A stretch of 64,000 nucleotides of DNA from Mesorhizobium kowhaii (GTDB taxonomy: Bacteria > Pseudomonadota > Alphaproteobacteria > Rhizobiales > Rhizobiaceae), in NCBI RefSeq assembly GCF_003253745.1, contig NZ_MZXV01000062.1:1-64000 (forward strand). Reading direction: 5' to 3'. Below, one piece after another: positions 19,002-28,016 of the stretch (position 1 is the first letter of the stretch; every line of letters starts with the position of its first letter). The notes beneath the pieces were generated by a model. It was not told the DNA's origin and ran no database searches. It was given only the letters and a program-made list of their open reading frames with translations. The position numbers and the translations under genes were made by a program.

Positions 19002-19056
19002 GTTCTCTCCTACCGGCCGCTTGCGGATCTAGGCCTGAGGCCAAGCTACAGCGGTG

Positions 19057-19082
19057 CAATTTCTTATCAATATAAGAAATTG
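19057..19082. promoter_or_regulatory. Inverted repeat, operator candidate
   Basis: Perfect 11-base arms CAATTTCTTAT and ATAAGAAATTG flank a 4-base spacer CAAT in the 119-bp gap between the divergent dehydrogenase and TetR genes. The site is A/T-rich in high-GC surroundings. Its size and place fit a TetR dimer site that would control both genes. Confidence 0.7.
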
Positions 19083-19120
19083 TTAGCGCGTACAATTTTT
19101 TGTTGGAATAAACATAAGGT

Positions 19121-19753
19121 ATGGAATCTGCACCAAAGACCAAAACCCGAATCGAAGATATCCGCCGCGTCGAACTGATCGAGGCGGCGCACCGCGTGTT
19201 CCTCAAGAGCGGGCTGAATGGCCTAACAACTACAAGGATCTGTCAGGAAGCCGGCATGTCGCAAGGCATCCTGACCTACTACTTCAAGAACAAGGATGAG
19301 GTGCTTTTCGAAATGGTGCGCTATGCAAACCGGGTTCTTATGGACGATGTTGTTGTCCGGTTGCGCCAGGCGAAGACCAACTGGCAGCGTCTGATGGCCA
19401 TAATAGAAGGCAATTTTCCTGAAGCGTCCTATAACGCAAATACCGCCAACGCCTGGGTATCTTTTTATGCTGCTGCAGCGTCGAACGCCCGATACAACAT
19501 GCTTCAGCGGCTCTTCTACCGCAGACTGCGGTCGAACCTTTCCTCCGCACTAAACAGTGTTCTGACTCCAAATCGTGTTGATCGCTTCGCCCAGGGCTTT
19601 GCGGCTATGATCGACGGACTTTGGCTTAGGCGAGGCCACAGCGAAGATTTGACCGCGGCTGAAGCGATCTCGTTGCTGACGGAGTATGCCGAGCAGGCGC
19701 TCGGCGTGGACATGGTGGATAAACTTCGCAAACCGACTGCGGAGCTACTCTAG
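19121..19753 (+). CDS. TetR family regulator, BetI-like
   Basis: A 210-residue TetR-type protein. Residues about 14-62 carry the helix-turn-helix, with TTTRICQEAGMSQGILTYYFKNKDEVLFEM, a form close to BetI. The C-terminal region (AWVSFYAAAASNARYNMLQRLFYRRLRSNL and FAAMIDGLWLRRG) also resembles the BetI-type ligand domain. It lies divergent from the alcohol dehydrogenase gene and probably represses it through the inverted repeat at 19057-19082. The inducer is unknown; there are no choline or betaine genes nearby. Confidence 0.88.
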   Translation: MESAPKTKTRIEDIRRVELIEAAHRVFLKSGLNGLTTTRICQEAGMSQGILTYYFKNKDEVLFEMVRYANRVLMDDVVVRLRQAKTNWQRLMAIIEGNFPEASYNANTANAWVSFYAAAASNARYNMLQRLFYRRLRSNLSSALNSVLTPNRVDRFAQGFAAMIDGLWLRRGHSEDLTAAEAISLLTEYAEQALGVDMVDKLRKPTAELL

Positions 19754-19878
19754 GTCTGATTGATCCCAGCTATGATGCACGGCATCGTGAGCGGAAGGTC
19801 CGCGCCTATCAACCATTTTGACGAGATTCTTCCACGGAATATTCTCGACAATAGGCCGAAGCATTATAGGTGATGACG

Positions 19879-20073
19879 ATGACGAACAAAGCTCCTCGTC
19901 CGTGGCGCCTCGATAGAGAAGGCGATTATTCCTCGCTCGTGGACGCCAACGGCGAACCAATATTTCAGGTAGATGATGATGGCGGCATCCTCGCCGATCC
20001 CGACGTGTGGATCTTCATAATCGAGGCTGTGAATGCCCATCCAAGGTCTAAAAGCTTCGGAAGCGGTGATTGA
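19879..20073 (+). CDS. Small hypothetical protein
   Basis: A 64-residue acidic protein beginning MTNKAPRPWRLDREG and containing VDANGEPIFQVDDD and IIEAVNAHPRS. The pattern of W-x3-GDY, a DANG turn and a closing AVNAH helix resembles small phage- or plasmid-type proteins with no known function. AGGTG at 19868-19872 sits six bases before the ATG at 19879; earlier GTG and ATG codons at 19870 and 19873 are possible. Its last codons merge with the border of repeat copy 2, so its true end may have been altered by that repeat. Confidence 0.55.
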   Translation: MTNKAPRPWRLDREGDYSSLVDANGEPIFQVDDDGGILADPDVWIFIIEAVNAHPRSKSFGSGD

Positions 20074-20230
20074 TCGGGACGTCAGGGTGCCGAGAAAATA
20101 CGGCCATGCCCAAGCGTGGAAGATCACAACCGGTGACTCGGCACATACCAAGTGTTTGATTAATATAACGATTTAGTCCTTGATGGTTTGGCTCACAACC
20201 GTCCGGATCGACACCGTCGAGGTCGGACCA
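20055..20230 (-). repeat. Dispersed repeat, copy 2 (shortened)
   Basis: The copy shares ATGCCCAAGCGTGGAAGATC and flanks with copies 1 and 3 but lacks 36 bases in the middle, a multiple of three. The minus-strand frame stays open and joins RYINQTLGMCRVTGCDLP to RLGMAVF and VPINHRF, ending in a stop shortly after. The plus-strand MPKRGRS frame is shortened to 17 codons. After the repeat about 90 bases remain before the cyoD stop. Confidence 0.7.
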
Positions 20231-20317
20231 GCGGCGCAAACAGGCACTCTCCGCGGCACTGATCACTGTGCAGCGCCGCAGGCGGCGAACTTGCCGAGGT
20301 TGCTTCGCGAAAGATGA

Positions 20318-20710
20318 TCAGTAGTGCATCTGCATATCCATCAAATCGGCAGGCATCATGCTGCCGTTCAGGTTGGTCATGATCACCAGGGAACCGGCCA
20401 TCACCAACAGGACGATGAGCACGCCAAACGCGAGCGCCATCACGTTGTTGGTGTTGTCCGGGCCGGTCGTGATGTGCAGGAAGAACACGAGGTGAATGCC
20501 CATCTGGGCGATCGCGAGGACGGCAAGGCCGAGGGGGACACCGGCTGCCCAGAGCAATGATGTGTTGGCCACCCAGAACGACAGGGCTGTCATGATCACC
20601 GCCAGTGCCAGCCCGAGCGTGTAGACGAGGGCGCCAGCGGAGATTGGCTCTTCCTTGTCGGTTACTATCGACCGGTCTCCGGGAGCGCGATTGTAGCTCG
20701 TTGCAGTCAT
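20318..20710 (-). CDS. cyoD: Cytochrome o ubiquinol oxidase subunit IV
   Basis: A 130-residue inner-membrane protein with three transmembrane helices (around residues 25-45, 52-72 and 85-108), matching CyoD, the small subunit that assists assembly of the CuB centre in bo-type quinol oxidase. MGIHLVFFLHIT is a typical family stretch. The start at 20710 overlaps the stop of cyoC by four bases. It is the last gene of the cyoE-A-B-C-D operon. Confidence 0.93.
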   Translation of the reverse strand: MTATSYNRAPGDRSIVTDKEEPISAGALVYTLGLALAVIMTALSFWVANTSLLWAAGVPLGLAVLAIAQMGIHLVFFLHITTGPDNTNNVMALAFGVLIVLLVMAGSLVIMTNLNGSMMPADLMDMQMHY

Positions 20711-21333
20711 GGGGTGACTCCCATCAAATAGACGACCGTGAACAGCCCGACCCAGACGATGTCGAGCGCGTGCCAGAAGAGCGAAAAGCATTGCAGGCGA
20801 CGCAGTACGGCAGGCCGAAACCCTTTCACCGCGACCTGCGCCATCATCGCCGCAAGCCAGACCAATCCAGCGGCGACGTGCACTCCGTGACAGCCAACGA
20901 GAGCGAAGAACGACGATAGAAATGCGCTGCGTTGAGGGCTCGCGCCTTGCGCAATCATGTCGGCGAATTCGCGGATCTCGAGAGCGAGGAACGCGGCTCC
21001 GAGGACGAATGTGAGCAAAGCCCCCACATAGGTGCCGAGGCGGCTTCGCGAGTTGACCGCCAATGCCATCAGCCCGCATGTGTAGCTCGACGCTAGGAGA
21101 CAGGCGGTTTCGATAGCGACCCTGGTCTGGTTGAACAGCTGAGCACCGCTCGGGCCACCCGCGGTGGCATGCCGGAGGACCGCATAGCTCGCAAAGAGCG
21201 CCGAGAACATGACGATATCGCTCAGCAGGAAGATCCAGAAGCCGTAAGCAACAACAACGCGCTTTGGGGCCGGACCGGCTTCGCTCGCGCTCGGCAGTGG
21301 TTCACCGGCCTCAACGGCAGCGGTAACATTCAT
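20707..21333 (-). CDS. cyoC: Cytochrome o ubiquinol oxidase subunit III
   Basis: A 208-residue five-helix membrane subunit. FWIFLLSDIVMFSALFASYAVL near the start and GCHGVHVAAGLVWL and FWHALDIVWVGLFTVVYL toward the end are signature stretches of subunit III of heme-copper oxidases. It stabilises the catalytic subunit. Four-base overlaps link it to cyoB upstream and cyoD downstream. Confidence 0.95.
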   Translation of the reverse strand: MNVTAAVEAGEPLPSASEAGPAPKRVVVAYGFWIFLLSDIVMFSALFASYAVLRHATAGGPSGAQLFNQTRVAIETACLLASSYTCGLMALAVNSRSRLGTYVGALLTFVLGAAFLALEIREFADMIAQGASPQRSAFLSSFFALVGCHGVHVAAGLVWLAAMMAQVAVKGFRPAVLRRLQCFSLFWHALDIVWVGLFTVVYLMGVTP

Positions 21334-23306
21334 ATCGCGACCTCCGACTGGTGAGCCCGATCGAATTGGGCAAGCTGCGCTTCCGGCACCTCGGTCTCGT
21401 CCTCATCGCGAAACGCAAAGATGAGGATCGTCAGGAACGTGCCGAATAGCCCCAGCCCGGCCATCCACCAGATGTGCCAGATCAGCGCGAAGCCGATGGC
21501 GACGGCAAAGAAGGCGTTGACGAACCCGACTGGGCTGTTCTTCGGCGTTTCGATCGGCTCGTATTGGAGCGGCGGCACTTGTTCAGCGTTGGCGCGTTGC
21601 TTCGTGACCCAATAGTTGTCCCGCTCAGCGACTTGCGGGAGTACCGCAAAATTCCAGGCCGGCGGCGGCGACGCGGTCGACCATTCCAGCGTGCGGCCGT
21701 TCCACGGATCTCCGGTCACGCGAAGCCGGTCGCGGTGGCGGATCGAGACGACGAGTTGCACGATCTGGCTGACGATGCCGCCCAAAATGATCACGGTGCC
21801 GATCGCTGCCACGACCAGCCATGGCTGCCAGGCGGGATTGTCGTAGTGCTGCATGCGCCGGGTCATGCCCATCAGGCCCAGCACGTAAAGCGGCATGAAG
21901 GCGACGTAGAAGCCGATCAACCAGCACCAAAACGATGCCCTGCCCCAGCGCTCGTCGAGCTTGAAGCCGAATGCCTTGGGGAACCAGTAATTGTAGCCCG
22001 CCATAACGCCGAACACGACACCGCCGATGATGACGTTGTGGAAGTGGGCGACGAGGAACAGGCTGTTGTGCAGCTGGAAATCGGCCGGAGGCACCGCCAT
22101 CAGAACGCCGGTCATACCGCCGATGACGAAAGTCACCATGAATCCGATCGACCACAGGATCGGCACCTCGAAGCGCACGCGTCCGCCATACATGGTGAAC
22201 AGCCAGTTGAAGACCTTCACGCCCGTCGGCACCGCTATGATCATGGTCATGATGCCGAAGAAGCCGTTGACGTCGGCGCTGGCGCCCATGGTGAAGAAGT
22301 GATGCAGCCAGACCAAGAACGAGAGGACGCAAATCGCCATCGTCGCGGCAACCATTGAGCGGTAGCCGAACAGCGGCTTGCCCGAAAAGGTCGAGACAAC
22401 CTCCGAAAAGATGCCGAATGGCGGAAGGATCAGGATGTAGACCTCGGGATGACCCCAGACCCAGAACAGGTTGACGTACATCATCGCGTTGCCCTGTCCG
22501 TCGACCGTGAAGAAATGAAAGCCGAGATAGCGGTCGAGCAGCAGCATCCCCAGGGTGGCGGTCAGGACCGGGAAGGCAGCAACGATGAGCAAATTCGCCG
22601 CAAGTGAAGTCCAGCAGAAGACGGGCATGCGCATGTAGCCCATTCCCGGTGCCCGCAATTTCAGGATCGTGGTGACGAAATTAATCCCCGTCAGCAGCGT
22701 GCCGACGCCGGATATCTGCAGCGACCACAGATAGTAATCGACACCCACACCTGGCGAGAATTGCAGCTCGCTGAGCGGCGGATAAGCGATCCATCCCGTT
22801 TTGGCGAACTCACCAACGACCAGAGAGATGTTGATCAGCAGCACGCCCGAGGCCGTCAGCCAGAAGCTGACCGAGTTCAGCGTCGGGAAGGCGACGTCGC
22901 GCACGCCAAGCTGTAGCGGCAGGACGAAGTTCATCAAGCCGATGACGAACGGCATCGCCACGAAGAAGATCATGATGGTGCCGTGCGCCGAGAAGACCTG
23001 ATCGAAATGCTCCGGCGGCAGGTATCCTTGAGCGCCGCCGGCGGCGACGGCCTGTTGCGCCCGCATCATGATGGCATCGGAAAATCCACGCAGCAGCATG
23101 ACCAGCGCCAGCAGGAAATACATGACGCCGATCCGCTTGTGGTCGACGGATGTGATCCATTCGCGCCACAGATACGGCACATAGCCTTTCAGCGTGACCC
23201 ACGACAGGATGCCAACGATGGCGAGCACCATGAAGGCCCCTGCTCCCATGATGATCGGCTGGTCGAAGGGGATGGCGCTCCAGTCGAGCTTGCCAAGTAG
23301 GTTCAT
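21330..23306 (-). CDS. cyoB: Cytochrome o ubiquinol oxidase subunit I
   Basis: A 658-residue heme-copper oxidase catalytic subunit. Heme and copper ligands are visible: FSAHGTIMIFF (low-spin heme His at about 108), WGHPEVYILILPPFG (CuB His with the cross-linked Tyr), LHHFFT (CuB pair) and AHFHNVIIGG (high- and low-spin heme His). It reduces oxygen to water using electrons from ubiquinol and pumps protons. Length matches the E. coli protein. The operon context with a CuA-less CyoA confirms the quinol-oxidase type rather than cytochrome c oxidase. Confidence 0.97.
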   Translation of the reverse strand: MNLLGKLDWSAIPFDQPIIMGAGAFMVLAIVGILSWVTLKGYVPYLWREWITSVDHKRIGVMYFLLALVMLLRGFSDAIMMRAQQAVAAGGAQGYLPPEHFDQVFSAHGTIMIFFVAMPFVIGLMNFVLPLQLGVRDVAFPTLNSVSFWLTASGVLLINISLVVGEFAKTGWIAYPPLSELQFSPGVGVDYYLWSLQISGVGTLLTGINFVTTILKLRAPGMGYMRMPVFCWTSLAANLLIVAAFPVLTATLGMLLLDRYLGFHFFTVDGQGNAMMYVNLFWVWGHPEVYILILPPFGIFSEVVSTFSGKPLFGYRSMVAATMAICVLSFLVWLHHFFTMGASADVNGFFGIMTMIIAVPTGVKVFNWLFTMYGGRVRFEVPILWSIGFMVTFVIGGMTGVLMAVPPADFQLHNSLFLVAHFHNVIIGGVVFGVMAGYNYWFPKAFGFKLDERWGRASFWCWLIGFYVAFMPLYVLGLMGMTRRMQHYDNPAWQPWLVVAAIGTVIILGGIVSQIVQLVVSIRHRDRLRVTGDPWNGRTLEWSTASPPPAWNFAVLPQVAERDNYWVTKQRANAEQVPPLQYEPIETPKNSPVGFVNAFFAVAIGFALIWHIWWMAGLGLFGTFLTILIFAFRDEDETEVPEAQLAQFDRAHQSEVAI

Positions 23307-24193
23307 TTGTCTGTCCTCTGTGTCGCCAGATCTGCGAGCCGCGCGGGATCGTTCGGCTCCGCCGCTAAGCTCACGATTTGGTTGAATAGGTCGGAAGCGA
23401 CGCCTCGATAGGTGAAGGGCGCAATCGCTTCGCTTGGCTTGGCCAGATCGTCATAGGCTTGCGCGTCCAACATCGGACCAGCGTCGCGCGTTGCGTTCAC
23501 CCACTGTGAGAAGGCTGCTTCTGGCACTGCATCGACGGCGAACCGCATGTCGGCGAAACCCTCGCCGCTATACTGGGCCGACAGTCCTCGGTAGGTTCCA
23601 GGATGATCGGCCTGCAGGTGAAGGCGCGTCATCATTCCCGCCATGGTGTAGATCTGGCTGCCGAGCTGCGGCACGAAGAAGCTGTTCATCACGCCCGAGG
23701 AGGTCAGTTCGAAGCTGACAGGAGTGCCAGCCGGAATGGTCAATCGATTGACGCTTGCGATGCCCTGGTCGGGATAGATGAACAGCCATTTCCAGTCGAG
23801 CGAGACCACCTGGACCCTGACAGGGTCGATCGTGGAGGCAATCGGCTTGCCCGGATCGAGGTCATGTGCCCCGACCCAGGCAACGCCGCCAACCAGCAGT
23901 ACGGTCATGGCAGGGATCGACCAGACAAGCAGCTCGAGACGGCCCGAATACTCGAAATCGGGCCTATAGCGAGCGCGCCTATTCGACGACCGAAACCAGA
24001 AGGCGACCCCGAGCGTGGCAAGGATGGTCGGGATCACGATCGCGAGCATGATGCCGAGCGAGTTGAACAGAACCTGCCGCTCGGCAGAGGCAATAGGTCC
24101 TTGTGGACTGAGAACGCCTTCCGAACAGCCCGCGAGTGTTAGCGCACTGATCAAGCTGGTAGCGAGCAACCTGAGCCGCATATCAAACCTCAT
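23303..24193 (-). CDS. cyoA: Cytochrome o ubiquinol oxidase subunit II
   Basis: A 296-residue lipoprotein subunit. Residues 1-23 form a lipoprotein signal ending in LTLAGC, so Cys23 would be acylated. Two transmembrane helices follow, then a cupredoxin-like periplasmic domain with DWKWLFIYP. The copper-binding cysteines of cytochrome c oxidase subunit II are missing (MNSFFVPQLGSQIYTMAGM), as expected for a quinol oxidase. The start overlaps the end of cyoE by 11 bases, and the stop overlaps cyoB. Confidence 0.95.
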   Translation of the reverse strand: MRFDMRLRLLATSLISALTLAGCSEGVLSPQGPIASAERQVLFNSLGIMLAIVIPTILATLGVAFWFRSSNRRARYRPDFEYSGRLELLVWSIPAMTVLLVGGVAWVGAHDLDPGKPIASTIDPVRVQVVSLDWKWLFIYPDQGIASVNRLTIPAGTPVSFELTSSGVMNSFFVPQLGSQIYTMAGMMTRLHLQADHPGTYRGLSAQYSGEGFADMRFAVDAVPEAAFSQWVNATRDAGPMLDAQAYDDLAKPSEAIAPFTYRGVASDLFNQIVSLAAEPNDPARLADLATQRTDK

Positions 24194-25214
24194 CTGTGCC
24201 GATAGTGATGTATGTGCCTGCGGCTAGGGCTGCGCGGGGCAGTCCTTCGGCATGGACAGTCCGGGAACCGGACACAGGCGTGGAGCGCTGCGGCTGATCG
24301 GCGTGATCGACCAGAAGCGCTGCAAACAACACGAACAAATAGAAAATGGAGAACGCGAACAGGCGGCCAGGAGCGCGGCGGTCGGCCTTGTCGCTGCTAT
24401 ACAACCGGATCGCGAGTGCGACAAGATTTGCGCCGCATGCGATGGCTGTCGCGCCGTAGATCGGGCCGGCAAACCCGAGCGCCCACGGCAGCACGGAAGC
24501 CGCGGACAAGAGCGCGCAATAGATCAGAATCTGCCGCGTCGTTGCGGCGCGTCCTGCAACGACCGGCAGCATGGGAACGCCGGCACGCGCATATTCATCG
24601 CTGCGGTTGAGGGCCAAAGCCCAGAAATGCGGCGGCGTCCAGAGGAAGATGATGAAGAACAGGACCAGCGGTTCGATCCCGATTTGAGCAGTTGCCGCGG
24701 CCCAGCCGATGACCGGAGGCAGGGCGCCGGCAGCACCGCCGATGACGATGTTCTGGGGCGTGAGCCGCTTCAGCCACGCCGTGTACACAATGACGTAGAA
24801 CAGGATTGCGAGCGCGAGCAGCGCGGCCGCTGTGACGTTGGTCGCCAGGGCAAGTACCGCGATTGCCGCTACCGCAAGAACAATCCCGAATACGAGAGCT
24901 TCGATCGGCGAGACCTTGCCGCGGGGGACTGGCCGCATCGCAGTGCGCGTCATCACCGCGTCAATGTCTGCGTCGTACCACATATTGAGCGCGCCGGCGG
25001 CGCCGGCCCCCGCAGCAATCGCGAGAACTGCGACGAACGCGTTGAGCGGATGCAGGTTACCCGGGGCGATGGTCAATCCAACGAACGCGGTGAAGACAGC
25101 AAGAACCATAACGCGCGGCTTCATGAGCATGCAGAAATCAATTGCACGAATGTGCAATATGCCGGCCTCGTCGCGAGCCTGGCTAAACTGGTCAGCAATG
25201 GTCTTGACACTCAT
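24183..25214 (-). CDS. cyoE: Protoheme IX farnesyltransferase
   Basis: A 343-residue UbiA-family membrane prenyltransferase that makes heme O from protoheme and farnesyl diphosphate. The two Asp-rich motifs are present: NMWYDADIDAVMTRTAMRP and the later SDEYARAGVPMLP. TPQNIVIGGAAGALPP and WTPPHFWALAL are signature stretches of the CyoE/CtaB family. GGAG lies just before the ATG. It is the first gene of the oxidase operon, whereas in E. coli it is last. The C-terminal 50 residues form an extra hydrophilic tail. Confidence 0.95.
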   Translation of the reverse strand: MSVKTIADQFSQARDEAGILHIRAIDFCMLMKPRVMVLAVFTAFVGLTIAPGNLHPLNAFVAVLAIAAGAGAAGALNMWYDADIDAVMTRTAMRPVPRGKVSPIEALVFGIVLAVAAIAVLALATNVTAAALLALAILFYVIVYTAWLKRLTPQNIVIGGAAGALPPVIGWAAATAQIGIEPLVLFFIIFLWTPPHFWALALNRSDEYARAGVPMLPVVAGRAATTRQILIYCALLSAASVLPWALGFAGPIYGATAIACGANLVALAIRLYSSDKADRRAPGRLFAFSIFYLFVLFAALLVDHADQPQRSTPVSGSRTVHAEGLPRAALAAGTYITIGTDEV

Positions 25215-25582
25215 TCCTGCTGCTCCGAGTTCATTCGAATAGAGGCCGTTAATATCGTCATCGCTGTCGGTCTCCGTTCGTCACACTTGCATCGTCCAAG
25301 TGAGTTATGCTTGTACGGTGCTGCTGAACCGGGGCCGATCGTGCTCAAAGAAGGGGCTGCAATGGCACTTCTGCTTTGGTCGTCGGAGACGTGCGTTTGT
25401 CGGCGAGACAGACGCACCCTGTCTCGGGAAAGGCTATTCGCCGCGCTCACGCGGTTCAGTGCCATGACGATCCAGTGGAAAAAACCGGCGCCAAGCCCAA
25501 CGCCAATTCCGTAAGCCGCTGGGCTGTCGACATCATCGCCGACAGCAACAGAGCCGGATTTGCTCGGCATGGCGAAGCCACG
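25215..25582. other. Intergenic region upstream of the oxidase operon
   Basis: The promoter of the cyo operon should be in these 368 bases. A minus-strand frame (25211-25570, 119 codons) spans the stretch and would end overlapping the cyoE start, but it has no Shine-Dalgarno sequence, and its last codons are simply the cyoE ribosome binding site. I do not call it. Confidence 0.45.
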
Positions 25583-27295
25583 TCAAAGGAAGTTTTCCCT
25601 GACCATTTCCCAGACATCCCCTCCTCGGCCGTGCAAGACGGCGCGAGCTGAATAAAGCGCCATGCCAGCTGTTGGGGCCGCGGCCATGAAGGGTGGCATG
25701 ACCAGTTGCAACGGGCTGACATGCACGTGCAGCAGCGCAGGCCCCGGTTGCGCAAGCCAGTCTTTAACGCTGCCTTCGAGGTCGTCCGCCTTGGAGACGG
25801 TTTGGCCCCAGAGACCCAGCGCGCGCGCGACGCCGCCAAAGTTCGGGTTCTTCAGCCGAGTGAACGTGTCGAGCATGCCCTCGGCCTTCTGCTCGATCTC
25901 CACGAAGCCGAGCTTGCCATTGTCATACACTGCAATCTTGATGGGTAGTTGCTCCTGGACCACGGTCATCAGGTCACCGAAAAGCATTGAAAGTCCGCCA
26001 TCGCCGGCCAGACAGATGACCTGGCGGCCTGGCTGAGACTTCTGCAACCCAAGGGCTGACGGCATCCCGCCGGCCATGGTTCCATGCAGCAGACTGGCAA
26101 ACGTGCGCCGCTGACCATTGGTTTCGATGTATCGAACAAGCCAGGCGGCCGGCGTGCCGTCGTCCGCGGAAAACAGCGCGTCCTTTGCGGCATGCCGGTT
26201 GATCGCTTCGGTAAGATAGGTTCCGGGAATACAGCCGCCGTGACCCGCGACAGCTTTGGTCTTTTCCGATTGCCTGGCTTTCGCGTAGCGCCGCACATAT
26301 TGGTCACGGAAGGAGGCGTCGGTGCGCTCGACCAGTTTCGGCAGCAACGCCTCCAGGGTTGCTCTCACGTCGCCAACAACACCCTTTGTGATCGGATGCC
26401 GTCGCCCCAGATGTGTCGGGTCGATATCGACCTGAACGATCTTCGCCGAGTCGGGATAGAACTGCCGCCAGGCAAAATCGGCCCCCAGAAGAAGCAGCGT
26501 GTCGCAGTCGAGCAAGGCGTGATAGCCGGCCTCATTGCCGAGCATCCCGGTCATGCCGATGTTGTAGGGATTGTCGAATTCGAGGAAGTCTTTGCCGCGC
26601 GAGGTATGAGCGATCGGGGCCTTCAGCCTCTCGGCGACGGCCAGGACTTCCTGATGCGCCCCCTGGCAGCCGGATCCGCCATAGATGGCAAGGTTTCCGC
26701 TGCTGTTGAGTATCCCCGCGATTTCGTCGAGATCACCATCACTCGGTCGAACAACGGGCTGTGAAAGATGAACTGCGTACGGTATGTCGTCGGGTACAGT
26801 CGACGCCGAAACGTCCGCCGGCACGATGAGAACGGCAACACCCCGCTTCGACAAGGCGGTCTGGCAAGCGATGACGGTTTTGCGCCGCGCCTGCTCCGGC
26901 GTATAGATCATATCGCAGAAGACGCTGCAGCTTTTGTAGATTTGTTTAAAATCGACTTCCTGGATGAAATCGAAGCCCAACTCATCGCGAATGATCTGGC
27001 TCGCAATGAGAATGACCGGCGCGCGGTTTCTGTTTGCTTCAAAAATCCCGTTGATGAAATGGAGGCTACCAGGACCGCAACTTCCGGCGACGGCCGTTAA
27101 GTGGCCCGTCAGCTGCGCTTCGGCCTGAGCGGCGAAGGCGCCGGCCTCTTCGTGCCTCACCGATACCCACTCGATCTTGCTTCGCTCGAGCGAACGCGCG
27201 ATCAGATTGAGAGTGTCCCCCACGACGCCATAACAATGTTCCACGCCTGCGCTCTGCAGCGTTTCAACGATGATATCTGCTACTTGCCTGCTCAT
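25583..27295 (-). CDS. poxB: Pyruvate dehydrogenase (quinone) / pyruvate oxidase
   Basis: A 570-residue thiamine diphosphate enzyme, the length of E. coli PoxB. The catalytic Glu lies in VRHEEAGAFAAQAEAQL, the FAD-binding middle domain in residues 185-340, and the ThDP/Mg motif is GDGGLSMLFGDLMTVVQ...YDNGKLG. It decarboxylates pyruvate to acetate and CO2 and passes electrons to ubiquinone at the membrane. The C-terminus (residues past 540) would be the lipid-activated tail. The ATG at 27295 begins MSRQVADIIVETLQ, the normal start; a longer frame from 27415 adds 40 unrelated residues. It lies upstream of, and in the same direction as, the quinol oxidase operon that could reoxidise its quinol. 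Confidence 0.88.
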   Translation of the reverse strand: MSRQVADIIVETLQSAGVEHCYGVVGDTLNLIARSLERSKIEWVSVRHEEAGAFAAQAEAQLTGHLTAVAGSCGPGSLHFINGIFEANRNRAPVILIASQIIRDELGFDFIQEVDFKQIYKSCSVFCDMIYTPEQARRKTVIACQTALSKRGVAVLIVPADVSASTVPDDIPYAVHLSQPVVRPSDGDLDEIAGILNSSGNLAIYGGSGCQGAHQEVLAVAERLKAPIAHTSRGKDFLEFDNPYNIGMTGMLGNEAGYHALLDCDTLLLLGADFAWRQFYPDSAKIVQVDIDPTHLGRRHPITKGVVGDVRATLEALLPKLVERTDASFRDQYVRRYAKARQSEKTKAVAGHGGCIPGTYLTEAINRHAAKDALFSADDGTPAAWLVRYIETNGQRRTFASLLHGTMAGGMPSALGLQKSQPGRQVICLAGDGGLSMLFGDLMTVVQEQLPIKIAVYDNGKLGFVEIEQKAEGMLDTFTRLKNPNFGGVARALGLWGQTVSKADDLEGSVKDWLAQPGPALLHVHVSPLQLVMPPFMAAAPTAGMALYSARAVLHGRGGDVWEMVRENFL

Positions 27296-27509
27296 GCCGT
27301 CCAACACCTGATGAGACCCCTCTAGGGTCTCAATATGCGGGGTTCGCCCATGGCTGATCTTGGTTGGGACTGCGAGGACTTGGATCAGATTGCTGCTGTG
27401 GTTTGGCAAAGACACGCGTCACAAAAAAATGCGCCACGGTGCTGCGATCCGTGATCCGTCCCGTCGACCATTGAACTGCGTTCGGCGAAAAGCCAGACAC
27501 CGCCCCGCT

Positions 27510-28016
27510 TCACGAGTTTCTATGCAGCGGATGGTCGTCGCCCAGAATCGATCGCAGTTCCTCTCTTCCCCCTGCAATCCGCGACGCAAGCGTGCCGAGC
27601 GCAATGCCAAGCACATTCGCTGCGTCGGCATAAGAAAGGCCCTCAACAGCGACCAGCGTCAGCGCGGCGCGTCGCTCTGGGGCAATCTGCTGCAGGGCCG
27701 ACAGCACCTCGGCCGCAGCGACCTTATCGGGCTGCCGCGCCGGAGCGGCGCCCGCGTCAATCGTCTCGGGCATCAGCGCCTCGGCATGGACATGGCGCCT
27801 GGTGCGACGCAGCTGATCGACGAAGAGTTGGTGCATAATCGTCAACAACAGGAGTCGCGGCGGCTCGCCCGATCTCCAGCTCTCGAAACGAGACAGCGCC
27901 ATTTCCAAGCAGTCCTGCACGAGGTCGTCAGCCGCGTCGCGGTCGCGCAGCAGCGAGCGCGCATGGCGGCGCAGCCGAGGAATCTCCTCATTGATTGCCC
28001 GCCTCAGCGGCGCCAC
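27510..28016 (-). CDS. ECF-type RNA polymerase sigma factor
   Basis: A 168-residue sigma-70 family protein of the extracytoplasmic-function type. Region 2 is at residues 15-70 (RDRDAADDLVQDCLEMAL), and region 4 at about 110-160 (LQQIAPERRAALTLVAVEGLSYADAANVLG...GTLASRIAGGREEL). The start is a GTG at 28016, overlapping the AraC gene by 13 bases, so the two are cotranscribed. There is no anti-sigma gene next to it. The group resembles general-stress-type (EcfG-like) or NepR-linked factors only in size; no assignment is made. Confidence 0.85.
   Translation of the reverse strand: MAPLRRAINEEIPRLRRHARSLLRDRDAADDLVQDCLEMALSRFESWRSGEPPRLLLLTIMHQLFVDQLRRTRRHVHAEALMPETIDAGAAPARQPDKVAAAEVLSALQQIAPERRAALTLVAVEGLSYADAANVLGIALGTLASRIAGGREELRSILGDDHPLHRNS

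Noticed and set aside
24252..25514. Plus-strand frame of 420 codons antisense to cyoE
   Set aside because: cyoE is certain from its motifs; the antisense product is Arg/Asp/Gln-rich and shows no fold.
25211..25570. Possible 119-residue gene upstream of cyoE
   Set aside because: No ribosome binding site. Its 3' end is only the cyoE ribosome binding site read as codons, and no family is recognised.
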